A DNA stretch of 36,809 nt from an uncultured Eubacteriales bacterium (lineage in GTDB: Bacteria > Bacillota > Clostridia > Peptostreptococcales > Anaerovoracaceae): positions 1-36,809 of the forward strand of contig OMXT01000037.1 of NCBI GenBank assembly GCA_900315125.1. The letters are read 5' to 3'. Positions within the stretch are counted from its first letter, which is position 1; each line of letters opens with the position of its first letter. Positions 14,542 through 23,139 of the stretch are shown piece after piece. Under the pieces are notes generated by a model. The model was not told the origin of the DNA, searched no databases, and worked only from the letters and a program-made list of their open reading frames with translations. Both the position numbers and the translations under genes were made by a program.

Positions 14542-14570
14542 TGTTTAAAATATTTTATCATATGTATAAT
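14542..14570 (+). promoter_or_regulatory. Promoter of the sulfate-binding protein gene
   Basis: Consensus -10 TATAAT (14565-14570) with a poor -35 (TGTTTA, 14542-14547) at 17 bases, about 50 bases before the ATG. Confidence 0.5.
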
Positions 14571-14619
14571 AAAGTTGAATACAGCAGCAGGCCCGGCGGG
14601 TCTGGTACAGGAGAAGGGA

Positions 14620-15672
14620 ATGAACCGGGATAAACATATGATAAGGAAGGTGCTGGCGGGGGCGCTGGCATGCATTATGGCTGTGTCGCTGGCGGGATGC
14701 GGTGTGAGCCCGGGCGGGTCCAGCAGCAGTTCCGGCAAGGCATATACCGTGAAGAATGTGACATTTGACGGGGCAAGCGAGTTCTTTAAAGAGTACAACC
14801 GGGACTTTGCCGCATATTATAAAGAAGAAAAGGGAATAAACGTGAGCATCACCATGTCCTCCGGCGGCTCTGCAGCTCAGGCGGATGCGGTAATAAAAGG
14901 AGAAAATGCCGATGTGGTGACACTGGCCCGGTCTTATGATGTGAGCCGAATTAAGAAGCACGGGCTGATCGACTCCGGATGGATGGGGAGCCTGGACTGG
15001 GATTCTTCACCATTTTCAACGACCATCGTCCTGCTCGTGCGGAAAGGAAATCCCAAACATATCCGGGACTGGGACGATGCGGCGAAACGTAAGGTGAGGG
15101 TCATTGCGGCGGATCCCAGAACAAGCGGCAGCGGCTGTTTCGGCATGATCGCCGCATGGGAATATGCCAGCCAGAACCTGAAGGAAAACCAGGACGCCTG
15201 CGAAAAGTTCATGAAGAAACTGTATGGAAAGAAGAATGCGGTCATTGCCGCCGATTCGGCAGAGGCTGAGGATACCTTTCTGAAGCAGAAGAAAGGGGAT
15301 GTACTCATTGCCTGGGAGAGCGACGCACTGCAGACGGTCGAAAAATATCCCGATAGTTATAAGATCATATATCCAAGCATCAGCGCTCTGGCGAAACCGA
15401 CAGTTGCTGTCGTGGACCGGAATGCGGATGCGGACAGTGTTTCAGATGTTTCGGAGGATTATCTTAAGTATCTGTATTCCGATGAAGCCCAGAAACTTCT
15501 GGCGGAGTACGGGTTCCGCCCGGGCAATGACAAAATAATGGAAAAGTACAGCAGCAAGTTCCACTCAAAAAAGACAATGCTGTGCTCGGAAGAAGATCTG
15601 GGGGGATGGAGCAGAATTAATGAGCAGTTCCTGGAAGAGGGAGCGCTGATGGATCAGATCCTGGACGAATAA
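14620..15672 (+). CDS. Sulfate/thiosulfate-binding lipoprotein
   Basis: 350-residue extracellular solute-binding protein. A type II signal peptide ends in the lipobox LAGC, with C27 as the lipidated residue, followed by a Ser/Gly linker. The sulfate-binding protein family (CysP/Sbp) is recognised from STTIVLLVRKGNPKHIRDW, AADPRTSGSGCFGMIAAWEY and the NADVVTLARSYDV segment. The start at 14620 follows AGGAGAAGGGA; the frame upstream is not signal-like. No cysT/cysW/cysA permease genes are nearby, so it would have to work with transporter parts encoded elsewhere. Sulfate, thiosulfate or another oxyanion (molybdate, tungstate) remain possible ligands. Confidence 0.85.
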   Translation: MNRDKHMIRKVLAGALACIMAVSLAGCGVSPGGSSSSSGKAYTVKNVTFDGASEFFKEYNRDFAAYYKEEKGINVSITMSSGGSAAQADAVIKGENADVVTLARSYDVSRIKKHGLIDSGWMGSLDWDSSPFSTTIVLLVRKGNPKHIRDWDDAAKRKVRVIAADPRTSGSGCFGMIAAWEYASQNLKENQDACEKFMKKLYGKKNAVIAADSAEAEDTFLKQKKGDVLIAWESDALQTVEKYPDSYKIIYPSISALAKPTVAVVDRNADADSVSDVSEDYLKYLYSDEAQKLLAEYGFRPGNDKIMEKYSSKFHSKKTMLCSEEDLGGWSRINEQFLEEGALMDQILDE

Positions 15673-15755
15673 TGGATCCTGGATGTGTGATTGATCTTGG
15701 AGAGTAATTGTATTTTAGACAGATAATGAGGGTATTGTGACCGGGAGGCATTGGG

Positions 15756-17420
15756 ATGAAAATTCAGCTGAAAGCGGAATACAGGGGAGAATTCAGGGAA
15801 ACAGAAGTAAAAGAGGGTACGTCCATCAAGACAATTGCGGACCAGTATCAGCAGGAACTGTCCTATCGGATCCTGTTGGCGAAAGTAGAGAACGAATACC
15901 AGGACCTGAATTACACCCTGGAGCGGGAATGCCGGGTCGAACTGCTGGACATGAGGACCTGGGCGGCTAGCCTGACCTATCAGTACAGTCTATGTCTGAT
16001 ATTTCTTGCGGCGTTCCGCAATGTGGTTGGCCACAGGAAGGTGACGATAGACAATTCCCTGAATCAAGGGCTCTATATCGGTGTGGACCGGGTCGAAGAG
16101 CTGGATGATGAGAAAACAGCTGCGGTGGAAAGGGAAATGCGCCGCATCGTTGAAGAGGATCTCCCCATTGAGTACACGGAAGTGACAAGAGAAGAAGGCC
16201 TCAGGATCATGGCAGAGGATGAGAGAGAATGCAGCATCCGGAGGATCCGACATCTGTCGCCGGCCAGAAAACTGAAATATTACCGGTTGGACGGATACCT
16301 GGACTATTTCTACGGCCTCATGGTTCCCTCTGCGGGATATATTGAGTACTTCGAACTGAAACGCTATAAAGACGGACTCCTGCTAAGGTTTCCTTTGTCC
16401 TCGGCACCTAAAGAAATCCCGGCGTATAAGGACCAGAAGAAACTGTACGGCGCATTCAAAGAGCAGAGCCGGTGGGATGAACTGCTGAGGGTAGACTTCG
16501 TGCCGGAGCTGAATGAGAAAATTGAGAGCGGCGCATACAAAGACCTGATCATGACCTCTGAAGCGCTTCATGAGAAGAAGATTGCGGAGATCGCCGATCA
16601 GATCGTCAGCAGCGGCAAGAGGATCGTCCTGATCGCGGGGCCTTCTTCCTCTGGCAAGACAACGTTTGCCCAGCGCCTGCGGATCCAGATGCGGGTCTGC
16701 GGACAGGAATCGATCTACATGGGAACCGATGATTATTTCGTAGAGAGGGAAGACACGCCCCGGGACGAAAACGGCGAGCCGAATTATGAGGATCTGGACG
16801 CCATAGACATCGATCTCTTCAACCGGAATATGAATGATCTGCTGAATGGAAAGGAAGTGGATCTGCCCACATTTGACTTTATTACCGGCCACAAAGTATT
16901 CGGAAAGAGAATGACCCGGCTTCATCCTCATGAATCTGTCGTTATAGAAGGGATCCACGGTCTGAATGAGAAGCTGACGTCCCTGATCCCGAAAGACGAG
17001 AAATTTAAGATCTACATCAGCCCCCTGACTCAGCTCAACATGGATGAACATTCCCGGATCCCCACGACAGATGAGAGGATGCTCCGGCGGATGGTGAGGG
17101 ATTACCAGTTCCGGGGACACAGCGCCCAGATGACCATTGACGAATGGCCCAAGGTACGGGCGGGGGAGGATGTGAACATATTCCCCTACAGCGATGAGGC
17201 GGATGTGCTGTTCAATTCCTATCATATATATGAGATCTCCGTGCTGAAGAAATACGCGGAGCCCCTCCTGAGCTGGATCGGCCCGGACGAACCGGAGTAT
17301 GCGGAAGCCCAGCGGATGCTTGCCTTTCTGCGGCCCTTCAGCACGATCGTGGATGACTCCGTGATCGTAAACAACTCTATTATCAGAGAGTTCATCGGCG
17401 GCAGCGTGTTCGTGCAATAA
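15756..17420 (+). CDS. TGS-domain nucleoside (uridine kinase-like) kinase
   Basis: 554-residue multidomain protein known in Clostridia and relatives. An N-terminal ubiquitin-like TGS-type segment (about 1-65) is followed by a region like the second additional domain of threonyl-tRNA synthetase (HRKVTIDNSLNQGLYIGVD onward). The C-terminal half is a uridine-kinase/phosphoribulokinase-type P-loop domain with Walker A GPSSSGKTT at 295-303, then YMGTDDYFVER and VVIEGIHGLNEKL. It is expected to phosphorylate a nucleoside in salvage; the true substrate is uncertain. GGGAGG precedes the ATG. There is an 83-base gap to the preceding lipoprotein gene. Confidence 0.85.
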   Translation: MKIQLKAEYRGEFRETEVKEGTSIKTIADQYQQELSYRILLAKVENEYQDLNYTLERECRVELLDMRTWAASLTYQYSLCLIFLAAFRNVVGHRKVTIDNSLNQGLYIGVDRVEELDDEKTAAVEREMRRIVEEDLPIEYTEVTREEGLRIMAEDERECSIRRIRHLSPARKLKYYRLDGYLDYFYGLMVPSAGYIEYFELKRYKDGLLLRFPLSSAPKEIPAYKDQKKLYGAFKEQSRWDELLRVDFVPELNEKIESGAYKDLIMTSEALHEKKIAEIADQIVSSGKRIVLIAGPSSSGKTTFAQRLRIQMRVCGQESIYMGTDDYFVEREDTPRDENGEPNYEDLDAIDIDLFNRNMNDLLNGKEVDLPTFDFITGHKVFGKRMTRLHPHESVVIEGIHGLNEKLTSLIPKDEKFKIYISPLTQLNMDEHSRIPTTDERMLRRMVRDYQFRGHSAQMTIDEWPKVRAGEDVNIFPYSDEADVLFNSYHIYEISVLKKYAEPLLSWIGPDEPEYAEAQRMLAFLRPFSTIVDDSVIVNNSIIREFIGGSVFVQ

Positions 17421-17456
17421 GCGGAATCCTGACGGGAGTAATACATAACAAAATAA

Positions 17457-17495
17457 GGAGCTGACCAGAAGGTTTGTAACCCTCCGGGCAGCTCC
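17457..17495. terminator. Bidirectional terminator between convergent genes
   Basis: GGAGCTG (17457-17463) and CAGCTCC (17489-17495) close a hairpin with inner AGG/CCT pairing. On the minus strand it is followed by TTATTTTGTT, on the plus strand by CTTTATATT. It separates the nucleoside kinase and desulfoferrodoxin genes. Confidence 0.7.
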
Positions 17496-17537
17496 CTTTA
17501 TATTCGGAATATTATTGTCTATGTCAGGTATGAATCT

Positions 17538-17915
17538 TTACAGATCAGCCTTCCACAGTCCGTGCAGTGTGCAGTACTCATAAACAGCAACGGGTTTCTC
17601 TCCCGGAGCAACGGTGAATGTAGCTTCCGGTTTATCGGTGTACTTCAGGAATCTTGTCTGCAGGCTGCCGGTGCACTCCAGCAGGATGCTTCCGATATAA
17701 TGCTCCTCTGTCATAGGATGCTCAACGCTGCCGACCTTAACTGTTACTGTATTTCCGTCAACGGTAGCAACCGGAACGTGCTTCTCTGCTGCTGCATCGA
17801 AGGTGTTAGCCTCCAGGAGCTCCATGGGCTCGCCGCAGCATACCAGCTGGCCGCCGCCGTTGTAAGCCATGATCACGATATTTCCACAATGTTTGCATCT
17901 GTACATTTTCAGCAT
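17538..17915 (-). CDS. dfx: Desulfoferrodoxin (superoxide reductase)
   Basis: 125-residue two-iron superoxide reductase that reduces superoxide to peroxide without making oxygen, an oxygen-defence enzyme of anaerobes. The N-terminal desulforedoxin domain holds centre I (C7, C10, C26, C27). The catalytic centre II ligands are H46, H66, H72, H118 and C115, seen in EKHVPV, EHPMTEEHYI and YCTLHGLW. All ligands are present. GAGGAGG lies 9 bases before the first ATG. It is divergent from perR-rbr, which would consume the peroxide formed. Confidence 0.95.
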   Translation of the reverse strand: MLKMYRCKHCGNIVIMAYNGGGQLVCCGEPMELLEANTFDAAAEKHVPVATVDGNTVTVKVGSVEHPMTEEHYIGSILLECTGSLQTRFLKYTDKPEATFTVAPGEKPVAVYEYCTLHGLWKADL

Positions 17916-17971
17916 GTTATTTACCTCCTCTACGGTGAACGCCGCGTCTGCGGCTTGTGTCTGTTACTGTT

Positions 17972-18000
17972 ATTATACTTCATATGGTATGTATTGTAAA
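17972..18000 (-). promoter_or_regulatory. Promoter of dfx
   Basis: On the minus strand TTTACA (17995-18000), 17 bases, TATAAT (17972-17977). I see no clear PerR box over it. Confidence 0.75.
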
Positions 18001-18034
18001 GGATAATTAATGAAATAAAATCGAGAAATACGGC

Positions 18035-18079
18035 TTGACAACTTGCATTTAAGCGATTACAATAATGATAATCGTTATC
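18035..18079 (+). promoter_or_regulatory. perR promoter with Fur/PerR box over the -10
   Basis: TTGACA (18035-18040), 17 bases, TACAAT (18058-18063). AATAATGATAATCGTTATC (18061-18079) matches 17 of 19 positions of the classical Fur box, and TTACAATAATGATAA (18057-18071) matches 12 of the 14 defined positions of the PerR box. The overlap with the -10 predicts autorepression by the encoded regulator. Confidence 0.8.
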
Positions 18080-18098
18080 ATCAATTAGGAGGGAGAGT

Positions 18099-18524
18099 AT
18101 GAGATACAGCAAACAGAGGAATCTGATACTGAATATCCTCAGCAGCACGGATACTCACCCGACGGCGGAGTGGATCTATGGCCGTGCCCGTGAGGAAATG
18201 CCGGGCATCGGGGTCGCTACGGTATACCGCAATCTGAACGCACTGGCGGAAGCTGGTGAGATCCAGACGATCATCGCTCCGGACAACATCAGGCATTTTG
18301 ATTACAGAACCGATGACCACTGGCACCTTGCCTGTCAGAAATGCGGACGGGTCAGAGACCTAACCCCCGTTTCAGAAGAGCAGGTGAAAGAGGTCCGCCG
18401 GATGATCTGCGATACGTTCGATGTGAAGGATCAGAACGTTCGGTTCGGAAGGACACTGCTTCAGGGTATCTGTAATGACTGCCTCAGAAAGGAACAGGCG
18501 CCGGATACTTCGGCTGTTGAATAG
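18099..18524 (+). CDS. perR: Peroxide-responsive repressor PerR (Fur family)
   Basis: 141-residue Fur-family repressor. Aligning by its zinc cysteines (C79/C82, C125/C128) to B. subtilis PerR gives a constant offset of 17, and all five regulatory metal ligands are conserved: H20, D68, H74, H76 and D87 (PerR H37, D85, H91, H93, D104). The aspartate at D87 favours PerR over Fur. Such proteins bind Fe or Mn and are inactivated by peroxide oxidation of the histidines. The gene is followed by rubrerythrin and divergent from desulfoferrodoxin, and has a Fur/PerR box in its own promoter. Confidence 0.9.
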   Translation: MRYSKQRNLILNILSSTDTHPTAEWIYGRAREEMPGIGVATVYRNLNALAEAGEIQTIIAPDNIRHFDYRTDDHWHLACQKCGRVRDLTPVSEEQVKEVRRMICDTFDVKDQNVRFGRTLLQGICNDCLRKEQAPDTSAVE

Positions 18525-18566
18525 TCTGTTACAATATGGTAAATTTATAGCAGGAGGTAATTTAAT

Positions 18567-19103
18567 ATGAAAGATTTAAAAGGCACCAAGACACTGGAAA
18601 ATCTGATGACCGCATTTTCCGGCGAGTCCCAGGCGAGAAACAAGTATACATTCTACGCTTCCAAGGCGAAGAAGGACGGCTATGTCCAGATCCAGAAGAT
18701 CTTTGAGGAAACAGCTGCCAACGAGAAAGAGCATGCAGAGCTCTGGTTCAAGCACGCAGTAGGCATCGGAGACACCATGGACAATCTGCTGGACGCTGCG
18801 GCAGGCGAGAACTATGAGTGGACAGAGATGTACAAGGAAATGGCTAAGACCGCTTATGAAGAGGGCTTCGACGACATCGCCCGCCAGATGGAAGGCGTTG
18901 CGAGAATAGAGAAGGAGCACGAGGAGAGATACCGCAAGCTGGCTGAGAACATCAAGAACGGCGAAGTATTCGAGAAGAAGCAGGACGTGATCTGGCAGTG
19001 CAGCAACTGCGGATTCCAGTTCGTCGGCAAGGAAGCACCGGAAGAGTGTCCGGTATGCCACCATCCCAAATCATATTTCCAGGTCAAGGCAGAGAATTAT
19101 TGA
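18567..19103 (+). CDS. rbr: Rubrerythrin
   Basis: 178-residue NADH-linked peroxide reductase of anaerobes. An N-terminal diiron four-helix bundle ([38 protein letters not shown]) provides the Glu/His ligands. A C-terminal rubredoxin domain carries C145, C148, C161 and C164 (CSNCG, CPVC). It lies 42 bases after perR. A TACAAT sequence at 18530-18535 may give it an extra promoter, but without a good -35, so co-transcription with perR is most likely. A strong terminator follows. Confidence 0.95.
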   Translation: MKDLKGTKTLENLMTAFSGESQARNKYTFYASKAKKDGYVQIQKIFEETAANEKEHAELWFKHAVGIGDTMDNLLDAAAGENYEWTEMYKEMAKTAYEEGFDDIARQMEGVARIEKEHEERYRKLAENIKNGEVFEKKQDVIWQCSNCGFQFVGKEAPEECPVCHHPKSYFQVKAENY

Positions 19104-19125
19104 TCACAGTAAATTAGAAGAATCA

Positions 19126-19156
19126 GGGTCGTCGCATTCGCGGCGGCTCTTTTTTA
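19126..19156 (+). terminator. Terminator of perR-rbr
   Basis: GGGTCGTCGC and GCGGCGGCTC pair over 10 bp, counting G-U wobbles, around ATTC, followed by TTTTTT. Confidence 0.85.
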
Positions 19157-19157
19157 T

Positions 19158-19205
19158 GTACAAAGTCCTGTCTGGACGAAAAAAGTGCCGGTCAGGGCTT
19201 TGTAC
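19158..19205. repeat. Long near-perfect inverted repeat before the S10 operon
   Basis: Arms 19158-19175 (GTACAAAGTCCTGTCTGG) and 19188-19205 pair over 18 positions with one mismatch and two G-U wobbles, around a 12-base A-rich loop. It lies between the rbr terminator and the S10 promoter and has no T run. GGACTTTGT-type sequences recur at 11610 and 32166. Between 19206 and 19329 I see nothing recognisable. Confidence 0.75.
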
Positions 19206-19329
19206 GGAGAGAAAGAATATGTGTACGCCAGAAAACGTGTAAAAGAAATCGAGCCATAAGCCCTTGAAATGAGCGGACTTTAGCGCGGTGAAACTGCTGA
19301 AAAAAGGATAAAAACTTTATAAAAAAGTC

Positions 19330-19358
19330 TTGCATTACTCAGATGTTTACGATATACT
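19330..19358 (+). promoter_or_regulatory. Promoter of the S10 ribosomal operon
   Basis: TTGCAT (19330-19335), 17 bases, TATACT (19353-19358). It implies a leader of roughly 305 bases before rpsJ. Confidence 0.75.
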
Positions 19359-19364
19359 AATAAA

Positions 19365-19670
19365 GCTTGCGTAAGGCGATGAAACGGGAAGTTGCTGAGC
19401 TATCAGGTAATTTCCGTGGAGAATTGTCCTCGCTGGACGGGGGCGAAGGAGTTCGCCGGCTTTTGTTTTGTGCCTTTTCGTTAGGAAACGCACGGAAGCG
19501 TGTAAAACGCAGGCAAATCGATATACACGTTCCAGGAGCAGGTTTGCAGGCGATCGCAGCCGTGAGGCTGAAGGGAAGATCGGGATTAAAACAAATAATT
19601 CTGACGATTGCCGCAGAAGAACCCCTTGTACGAGAATAGCGAAAATTGTACAGAATACAGGAGGAAAACA
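19365..19670 (+). ncRNA. Structured leader of the S10 operon mRNA
   Basis: Candidate elements in order: a hairpin ACGGGAA...TTTCCGT (19384-19417) with inner CTGA/TCAG; GTCC/GGAC just after; then GGCGAA-GGAG-TTCGCC (19442-19457) followed by GGCTTTTGTTTTG, which looks like an attenuator. The rest to 19670 shows only short stems such as CACG/CGTG. In E. coli the S10 leader is the L4 autoregulation target; whether this leader binds a ribosomal protein is inference. Confidence 0.55.
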
Positions 19671-19982
19671 ATGAGCGAATTACAGAAAATCAGAATCAAG
19701 CTTAAGGCTTATGATCACGCACTGCTGGATCAGTCCGCTGCCAAGATCGTAGAGACAGCCAAGAAGACCGGCGCTGATGTATCCGGTCCGATCCCTCTGC
19801 CCACAGAGAAGGAAGTAGTTACCATCCTTCGTGCGGTCCACAAATATAAGGACAGCAGAGAGCAGTTCGAGCAGAGAACACATAAGAGACTGATCGACAT
19901 CACCAATGCCACACTCCAGACAACAGACGCGCTGACCAAGCTGGATCTGCCCGCTGGTGTGGACATTGAGATCAAACTGTAA
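19671..19982 (+). CDS. rpsJ: 30S ribosomal protein S10
   Basis: 103-residue small-subunit protein of the 30S head, first gene of the S10 operon. [18 protein letters not shown] at the start and the RTHKRLIDI block are diagnostic. The ATG at 19671 follows CAGGAGG; the open frame further upstream is leader sequence. As NusE, the family also serves in antitermination complexes. Confidence 0.97.
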   Translation: MSELQKIRIKLKAYDHALLDQSAAKIVETAKKTGADVSGPIPLPTEKEVVTILRAVHKYKDSREQFEQRTHKRLIDITNATLQTTDALTKLDLPAGVDIEIKL

Positions 19983-20021
19983 GGGACTCTCCCTTAGTAT
20001 GTACGCCGATGGGAATCGGCG
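19981..20021. other. Paired hairpins in the rpsJ-rplC spacer
   Basis: AAGGGA-CTC-TCCCTT (19981-19995, starting in the rpsJ stop codon) and CGCCGAT-GGG-AATCGGCG (about 20004-20021). No T run follows. They may block exonucleases or modulate rplC translation. Confidence 0.5.
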
Positions 20022-20047
20022 CACCAATGTAAGAACGGAGGAAATAT

Positions 20048-20683
20048 ATGAAGGCAATTTTAGGAAAGAAAATCGGGATGACCCAGATTTTCGCAGAGTC
20101 AGGAGAGGTAATTCCTGTAACTGTAATTGAAGCCGGTCCGGAAACTGTCACACAGATCAAGACAGCAGAGACAGACGGTTATGACGCAGTTCAGGTTGGA
20201 TTTGAAGATCAGAAACCTCAGAGAGTAAACAAGCCCATGACCGGACACTTCGAGAAGAGCGGAAGCACTCCCAAGAAGTACCTGGCAGAGTTCAGAAATG
20301 ACGAGGGTGAGACTTACGAGCTGGGACAGGTAATCACAGTCGCTGACTTTGAAGAAGGCAAGAAGCTGGACATCACCGGCGTTTCCAAAGGTAAGGGAAC
20401 GCAGGGCGCCATCAAGAGACATGGACAGCACAGAGGACCGACAGGACACGGTTCCAAGCACAAGAGACTGCCGGGCGGCCTTGCCGGAGCGACATATCCT
20501 TCCAGAGTATTCCCTGGAAATAAGGAAGCTGGACGCATGGGCCGCGAGACTGTAACAGTACAGAACGTAGAATTAGTAAAGATCGACACTGACAGAAACC
20601 TGATGCTGGTCAAGGGCGCTGTTCCGGGAGGAAGAGGCAGCCTGGTCAAGATCAGATACGCTGTAAAGGGTCAGGACAAATAA
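20048..20683 (+). CDS. rplC: 50S ribosomal protein L3
   Basis: 211 residues, an early-assembly protein that reaches the peptidyl-transferase centre. The N-terminal KKIGMTQIFAESGEVIPVTV and the central extension with KGKGTQGAIKRHGQHRGPTG are typical. An ACGGAGG-type site precedes the ATG. It lies 65 bases after rpsJ, a spacer that contains two small hairpins. Confidence 0.97.
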   Translation: MKAILGKKIGMTQIFAESGEVIPVTVIEAGPETVTQIKTAETDGYDAVQVGFEDQKPQRVNKPMTGHFEKSGSTPKKYLAEFRNDEGETYELGQVITVADFEEGKKLDITGVSKGKGTQGAIKRHGQHRGPTGHGSKHKRLPGGLAGATYPSRVFPGNKEAGRMGRETVTVQNVELVKIDTDRNLMLVKGAVPGGRGSLVKIRYAVKGQDK

Positions 20684-20710
20684 GCAGACTGAGGAAAGGA
20701 GGAAGCTATA

Positions 20711-21334
20711 ATGGCAACAGTAACAATGCTCAACATGGCTGGCGCTGAAGCCGGTACGATCGAGCTGAAGGACGAGATTTTCGGCATTACACCAAACGAA
20801 AATGCTGTTCATGAAGTAGTAGTCAACTACCTGGCTAATCAGAGACAGGGCACTCAGTCCGCGAAGACAAGAGGCGAAGTAAGAGGAGGAGGACGCAAGC
20901 CGTTCAGACAGAAGGGCACCGGCCGCCACAGACAGGGAAGCAGCACCGATCCTTCACAGATCGGAGGAGGCGTTGTATTCGCACCCAAGCCGAGAGATTA
21001 CCGTTATGCGGTACCCAAGAAGGTCAAGAGACTGGCGCTGAAGTCCGTACTCTCTGCCAAGGTTGCAGACAACGAGATCATCGTTCTCGATGATCTGAAG
21101 TTTGACGCTCCGAAGACAAAGGACATGGTTGAGACGCTGAAGAACATCAACGCTGCCAAGAAGGCGCTGATCGTTACAGCAGAGAAGGATGACAACGTAG
21201 TAAGATCTGCTGCGAACATCCCGGGCGTAAGAACTGCTCTTGTCAGCACCATGAACGTTTATGAGATTCTGAACTACACGAGCTTCATCGTAACGAAGGA
21301 AGCGATAGAGAAAATTGAGGAGGTGTACTTATAA
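20711..21334 (+). CDS. rplD: 50S ribosomal protein L4
   Basis: 207 residues. L4 lines the exit tunnel and in some bacteria autoregulates the S10 operon. The tunnel loop region [20 protein letters not shown] is clear and the length is normal. AAAGGAGG precedes the start. The TAA stop shares its last base with the rplW ATG, so the two are translationally coupled. Confidence 0.97.
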   Translation: MATVTMLNMAGAEAGTIELKDEIFGITPNENAVHEVVVNYLANQRQGTQSAKTRGEVRGGGRKPFRQKGTGRHRQGSSTDPSQIGGGVVFAPKPRDYRYAVPKKVKRLALKSVLSAKVADNEIIVLDDLKFDAPKTKDMVETLKNINAAKKALIVTAEKDDNVVRSAANIPGVRTALVSTMNVYEILNYTSFIVTKEAIEKIEEVYL

Positions 21335-21624
21335 TGAGATCACCCTATGATGTAATCCTCAAGCCGGTCATTACTGAAGCAAGTATGGACGTGGCTCCTG
21401 AGAAGAAGTACACATTCAAGGTTGCAGTAGATGCTAACAAGACAGAAGTAAAGCACGCAATCGAGAAGATTTTTGATGTTGAAGTCAAGAAAGTAAACAT
21501 CATGAATGTTAACGGTAAGAAGAAGAGAATGGGAAGAACTGAAGGAACAACGGCTGCTTACAAGAAAGCAATCGTGACCCTGACAGAGGGCAGCAAAGAG
21601 ATCGAGTTCTTCTCCAGTCTGTAA
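21334..21624 (+). CDS. rplW: 50S ribosomal protein L23
   Basis: 96 residues at the tunnel exit, a docking point for SRP and trigger factor. [34 protein letters not shown] and [15 protein letters not shown] are typical. AGGAGG lies within the end of rplD and the start overlaps its stop by one base. Confidence 0.96.
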   Translation: MRSPYDVILKPVITEASMDVAPEKKYTFKVAVDANKTEVKHAIEKIFDVEVKKVNIMNVNGKKKRMGRTEGTTAAYKKAIVTLTEGSKEIEFFSSL

Positions 21625-21638
21625 AGGAGGCAAAGCAA

Positions 21639-22472
21639 ATGGGAATTAAGAAATACAATCCAACGTCTCCTGGTCGCAGAGGCATGACTAGCCCGACTTT
21701 TGAAGAGATCACTGCTACTAAACCTGAGAAGTCGCTGACAACAAGCCTGAAGAAGCATGCCGGCAGAAACACCAGAGGAAAGATCACTGTTCGTCACAAG
21801 GGCGGCGGAGAGAGAAGAAGATACAGAATCATCGATTTCAAGAGAAATAAAGATGGTATCCCCGGAAAAGTAAGCACGATCGAATACGATCCCAACAGAA
21901 GCGCCAATATCGCGCTGATCGTATATGCTGACGGTGAGAAGAGATACATCATCGCGCCGAACGGACTGAACGTAGGCGATACGATCTACTCCGGAACAGA
22001 CTGCGATATCGTAACAGGAAACACACTGCCTCTGGCAAACATTCCTGTAGGTACTATCATCCACAACATCGAGATGAAGCCGGGCAAGGGCGCACAGCTC
22101 GTAAGATCCGCCGGAAACGGCGCTCAGCTCATGGCTAAGGAAGGCAAGTATGCTTCCGTAAGACTGCCGTCCGGAGAAGTTCGCCGCATCCTGCTTGTCT
22201 GCAGAGCTACCATCGGAGAGGTTGGAAACATCGATCACTCCAACATCCAGCTTGGTAAAGCCGGCCGTAAACGTCACATGGGAATCCGTCCTACTGTAAG
22301 AGGTTCCGTAATGAACCCGAACGACCATCCTCATGGCGGTGGTGAAGGACGTGCTCCGATCGGACGTAAGAGCCCTGTTACTCCCTGGGGTAAACCTGCT
22401 CTTGGTTACAAGACCAGAAAGAAGAACAAGGCTTCTGATAAATATATCGTAAAGAGAAGAAATGACAAGTAG
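21639..22472 (+). CDS. rplB: 50S ribosomal protein L2
   Basis: 277 residues, needed for subunit association and peptidyl-transferase assembly. The RNA-binding core [15 protein letters not shown] and the C-terminal signature [19 protein letters not shown], with its critical histidine, are present. AAAGGAGG precedes the ATG, 14 bases after rplW. Confidence 0.97.
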   Translation: MGIKKYNPTSPGRRGMTSPTFEEITATKPEKSLTTSLKKHAGRNTRGKITVRHKGGGERRRYRIIDFKRNKDGIPGKVSTIEYDPNRSANIALIVYADGEKRYIIAPNGLNVGDTIYSGTDCDIVTGNTLPLANIPVGTIIHNIEMKPGKGAQLVRSAGNGAQLMAKEGKYASVRLPSGEVRRILLVCRATIGEVGNIDHSNIQLGKAGRKRHMGIRPTVRGSVMNPNDHPHGGGEGRAPIGRKSPVTPWGKPALGYKTRKKNKASDKYIVKRRNDK

Positions 22473-22487
22473 GGAAGGAGCGAATAA

Positions 22488-22769
22488 ATGAGCAGATCAA
22501 TTAAAAAAGGCCCTTTCGTAGATCGCAAGCTGCTTGCTAAGATAGAAGAAATGAACGCGGCCAACGAGAAAAAGGTGGTCCTGACATGGTCAAGAGCATC
22601 CACGATTTTCCCTCAGATGGTTGGACATACGATCGCTGTTCATGACGGCAGAAAGCATGTTCCTGTATATATCACAGAGGATATGGTTGGACACAAGCTC
22701 GGAGAATTTGCTCCGACCAGAACATTCAGAGGCCATGCCGCTGACAAGGCCAGCAAGGTTAAGAAATAA
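22488..22769 (+). CDS. rpsS: 30S ribosomal protein S19
   Basis: 93 residues of the 30S head, in contact with S13. [15 protein letters not shown] at the N-terminus and [19 protein letters not shown] with [16 protein letters not shown] are signatures. Length is normal, with a GGGAAGGAG site upstream. Confidence 0.97.
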   Translation: MSRSIKKGPFVDRKLLAKIEEMNAANEKKVVLTWSRASTIFPQMVGHTIAVHDGRKHVPVYITEDMVGHKLGEFAPTRTFRGHAADKASKVKK

Positions 22770-22787
22770 GCAGAAAGGAGATAGGAA

Positions 22788-23126
22788 ATGGAAGCGAAAG
22801 CAGTAGCAAAATACGTCAGAATGTCTCCTTCTAAGCTGAAGCCGATCGTAGATCTGGTCAGAGGCAAGGACTTGGATGAGGCACTGAACATCCTGAAGTT
22901 CACGCCCGGTAAGGGTTCGGAAATCGTGGAGAAAGTTGTGGAGTCAGCCGCAGCAAACGCTGAAAATAACTTCGACCTGAACCGTGATGATTTATATGTT
23001 GCAGAAATATATGCAAACCAGGGTCCGACCATGAAGAGATGGAGAGCGGGAGCCCAGGGCAGAGCATCTATGATTCTCAAGAGATCCAGCCACGTTGGTG
23101 TAACTCTGAGAGAGAAAGAAGACTAA
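22788..23126 (+). CDS. rplV: 50S ribosomal protein L22
   Basis: 112 residues. A long beta-hairpin reaches into the exit tunnel. VRMSPSKLKPIVDLVRGK and the C-terminal GPTMKRWRAGAQGRA block are typical. AAAGGAG precedes the ATG; rpsC follows after 13 bases. Confidence 0.97.
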   Translation: MEAKAVAKYVRMSPSKLKPIVDLVRGKDLDEALNILKFTPGKGSEIVEKVVESAAANAENNFDLNRDDLYVAEIYANQGPTMKRWRAGAQGRASMILKRSSHVGVTLREKED

Positions 23127-23139
23127 GGAGGTTCGTTGA

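Noticed and set aside
19367-19639. 90-residue ORF in the S10 leader starting with TTG
   Set aside because: No ribosome binding site, start almost on the transcription start, no family resemblance, and the region folds into hairpins. A leader peptide cannot be excluded.
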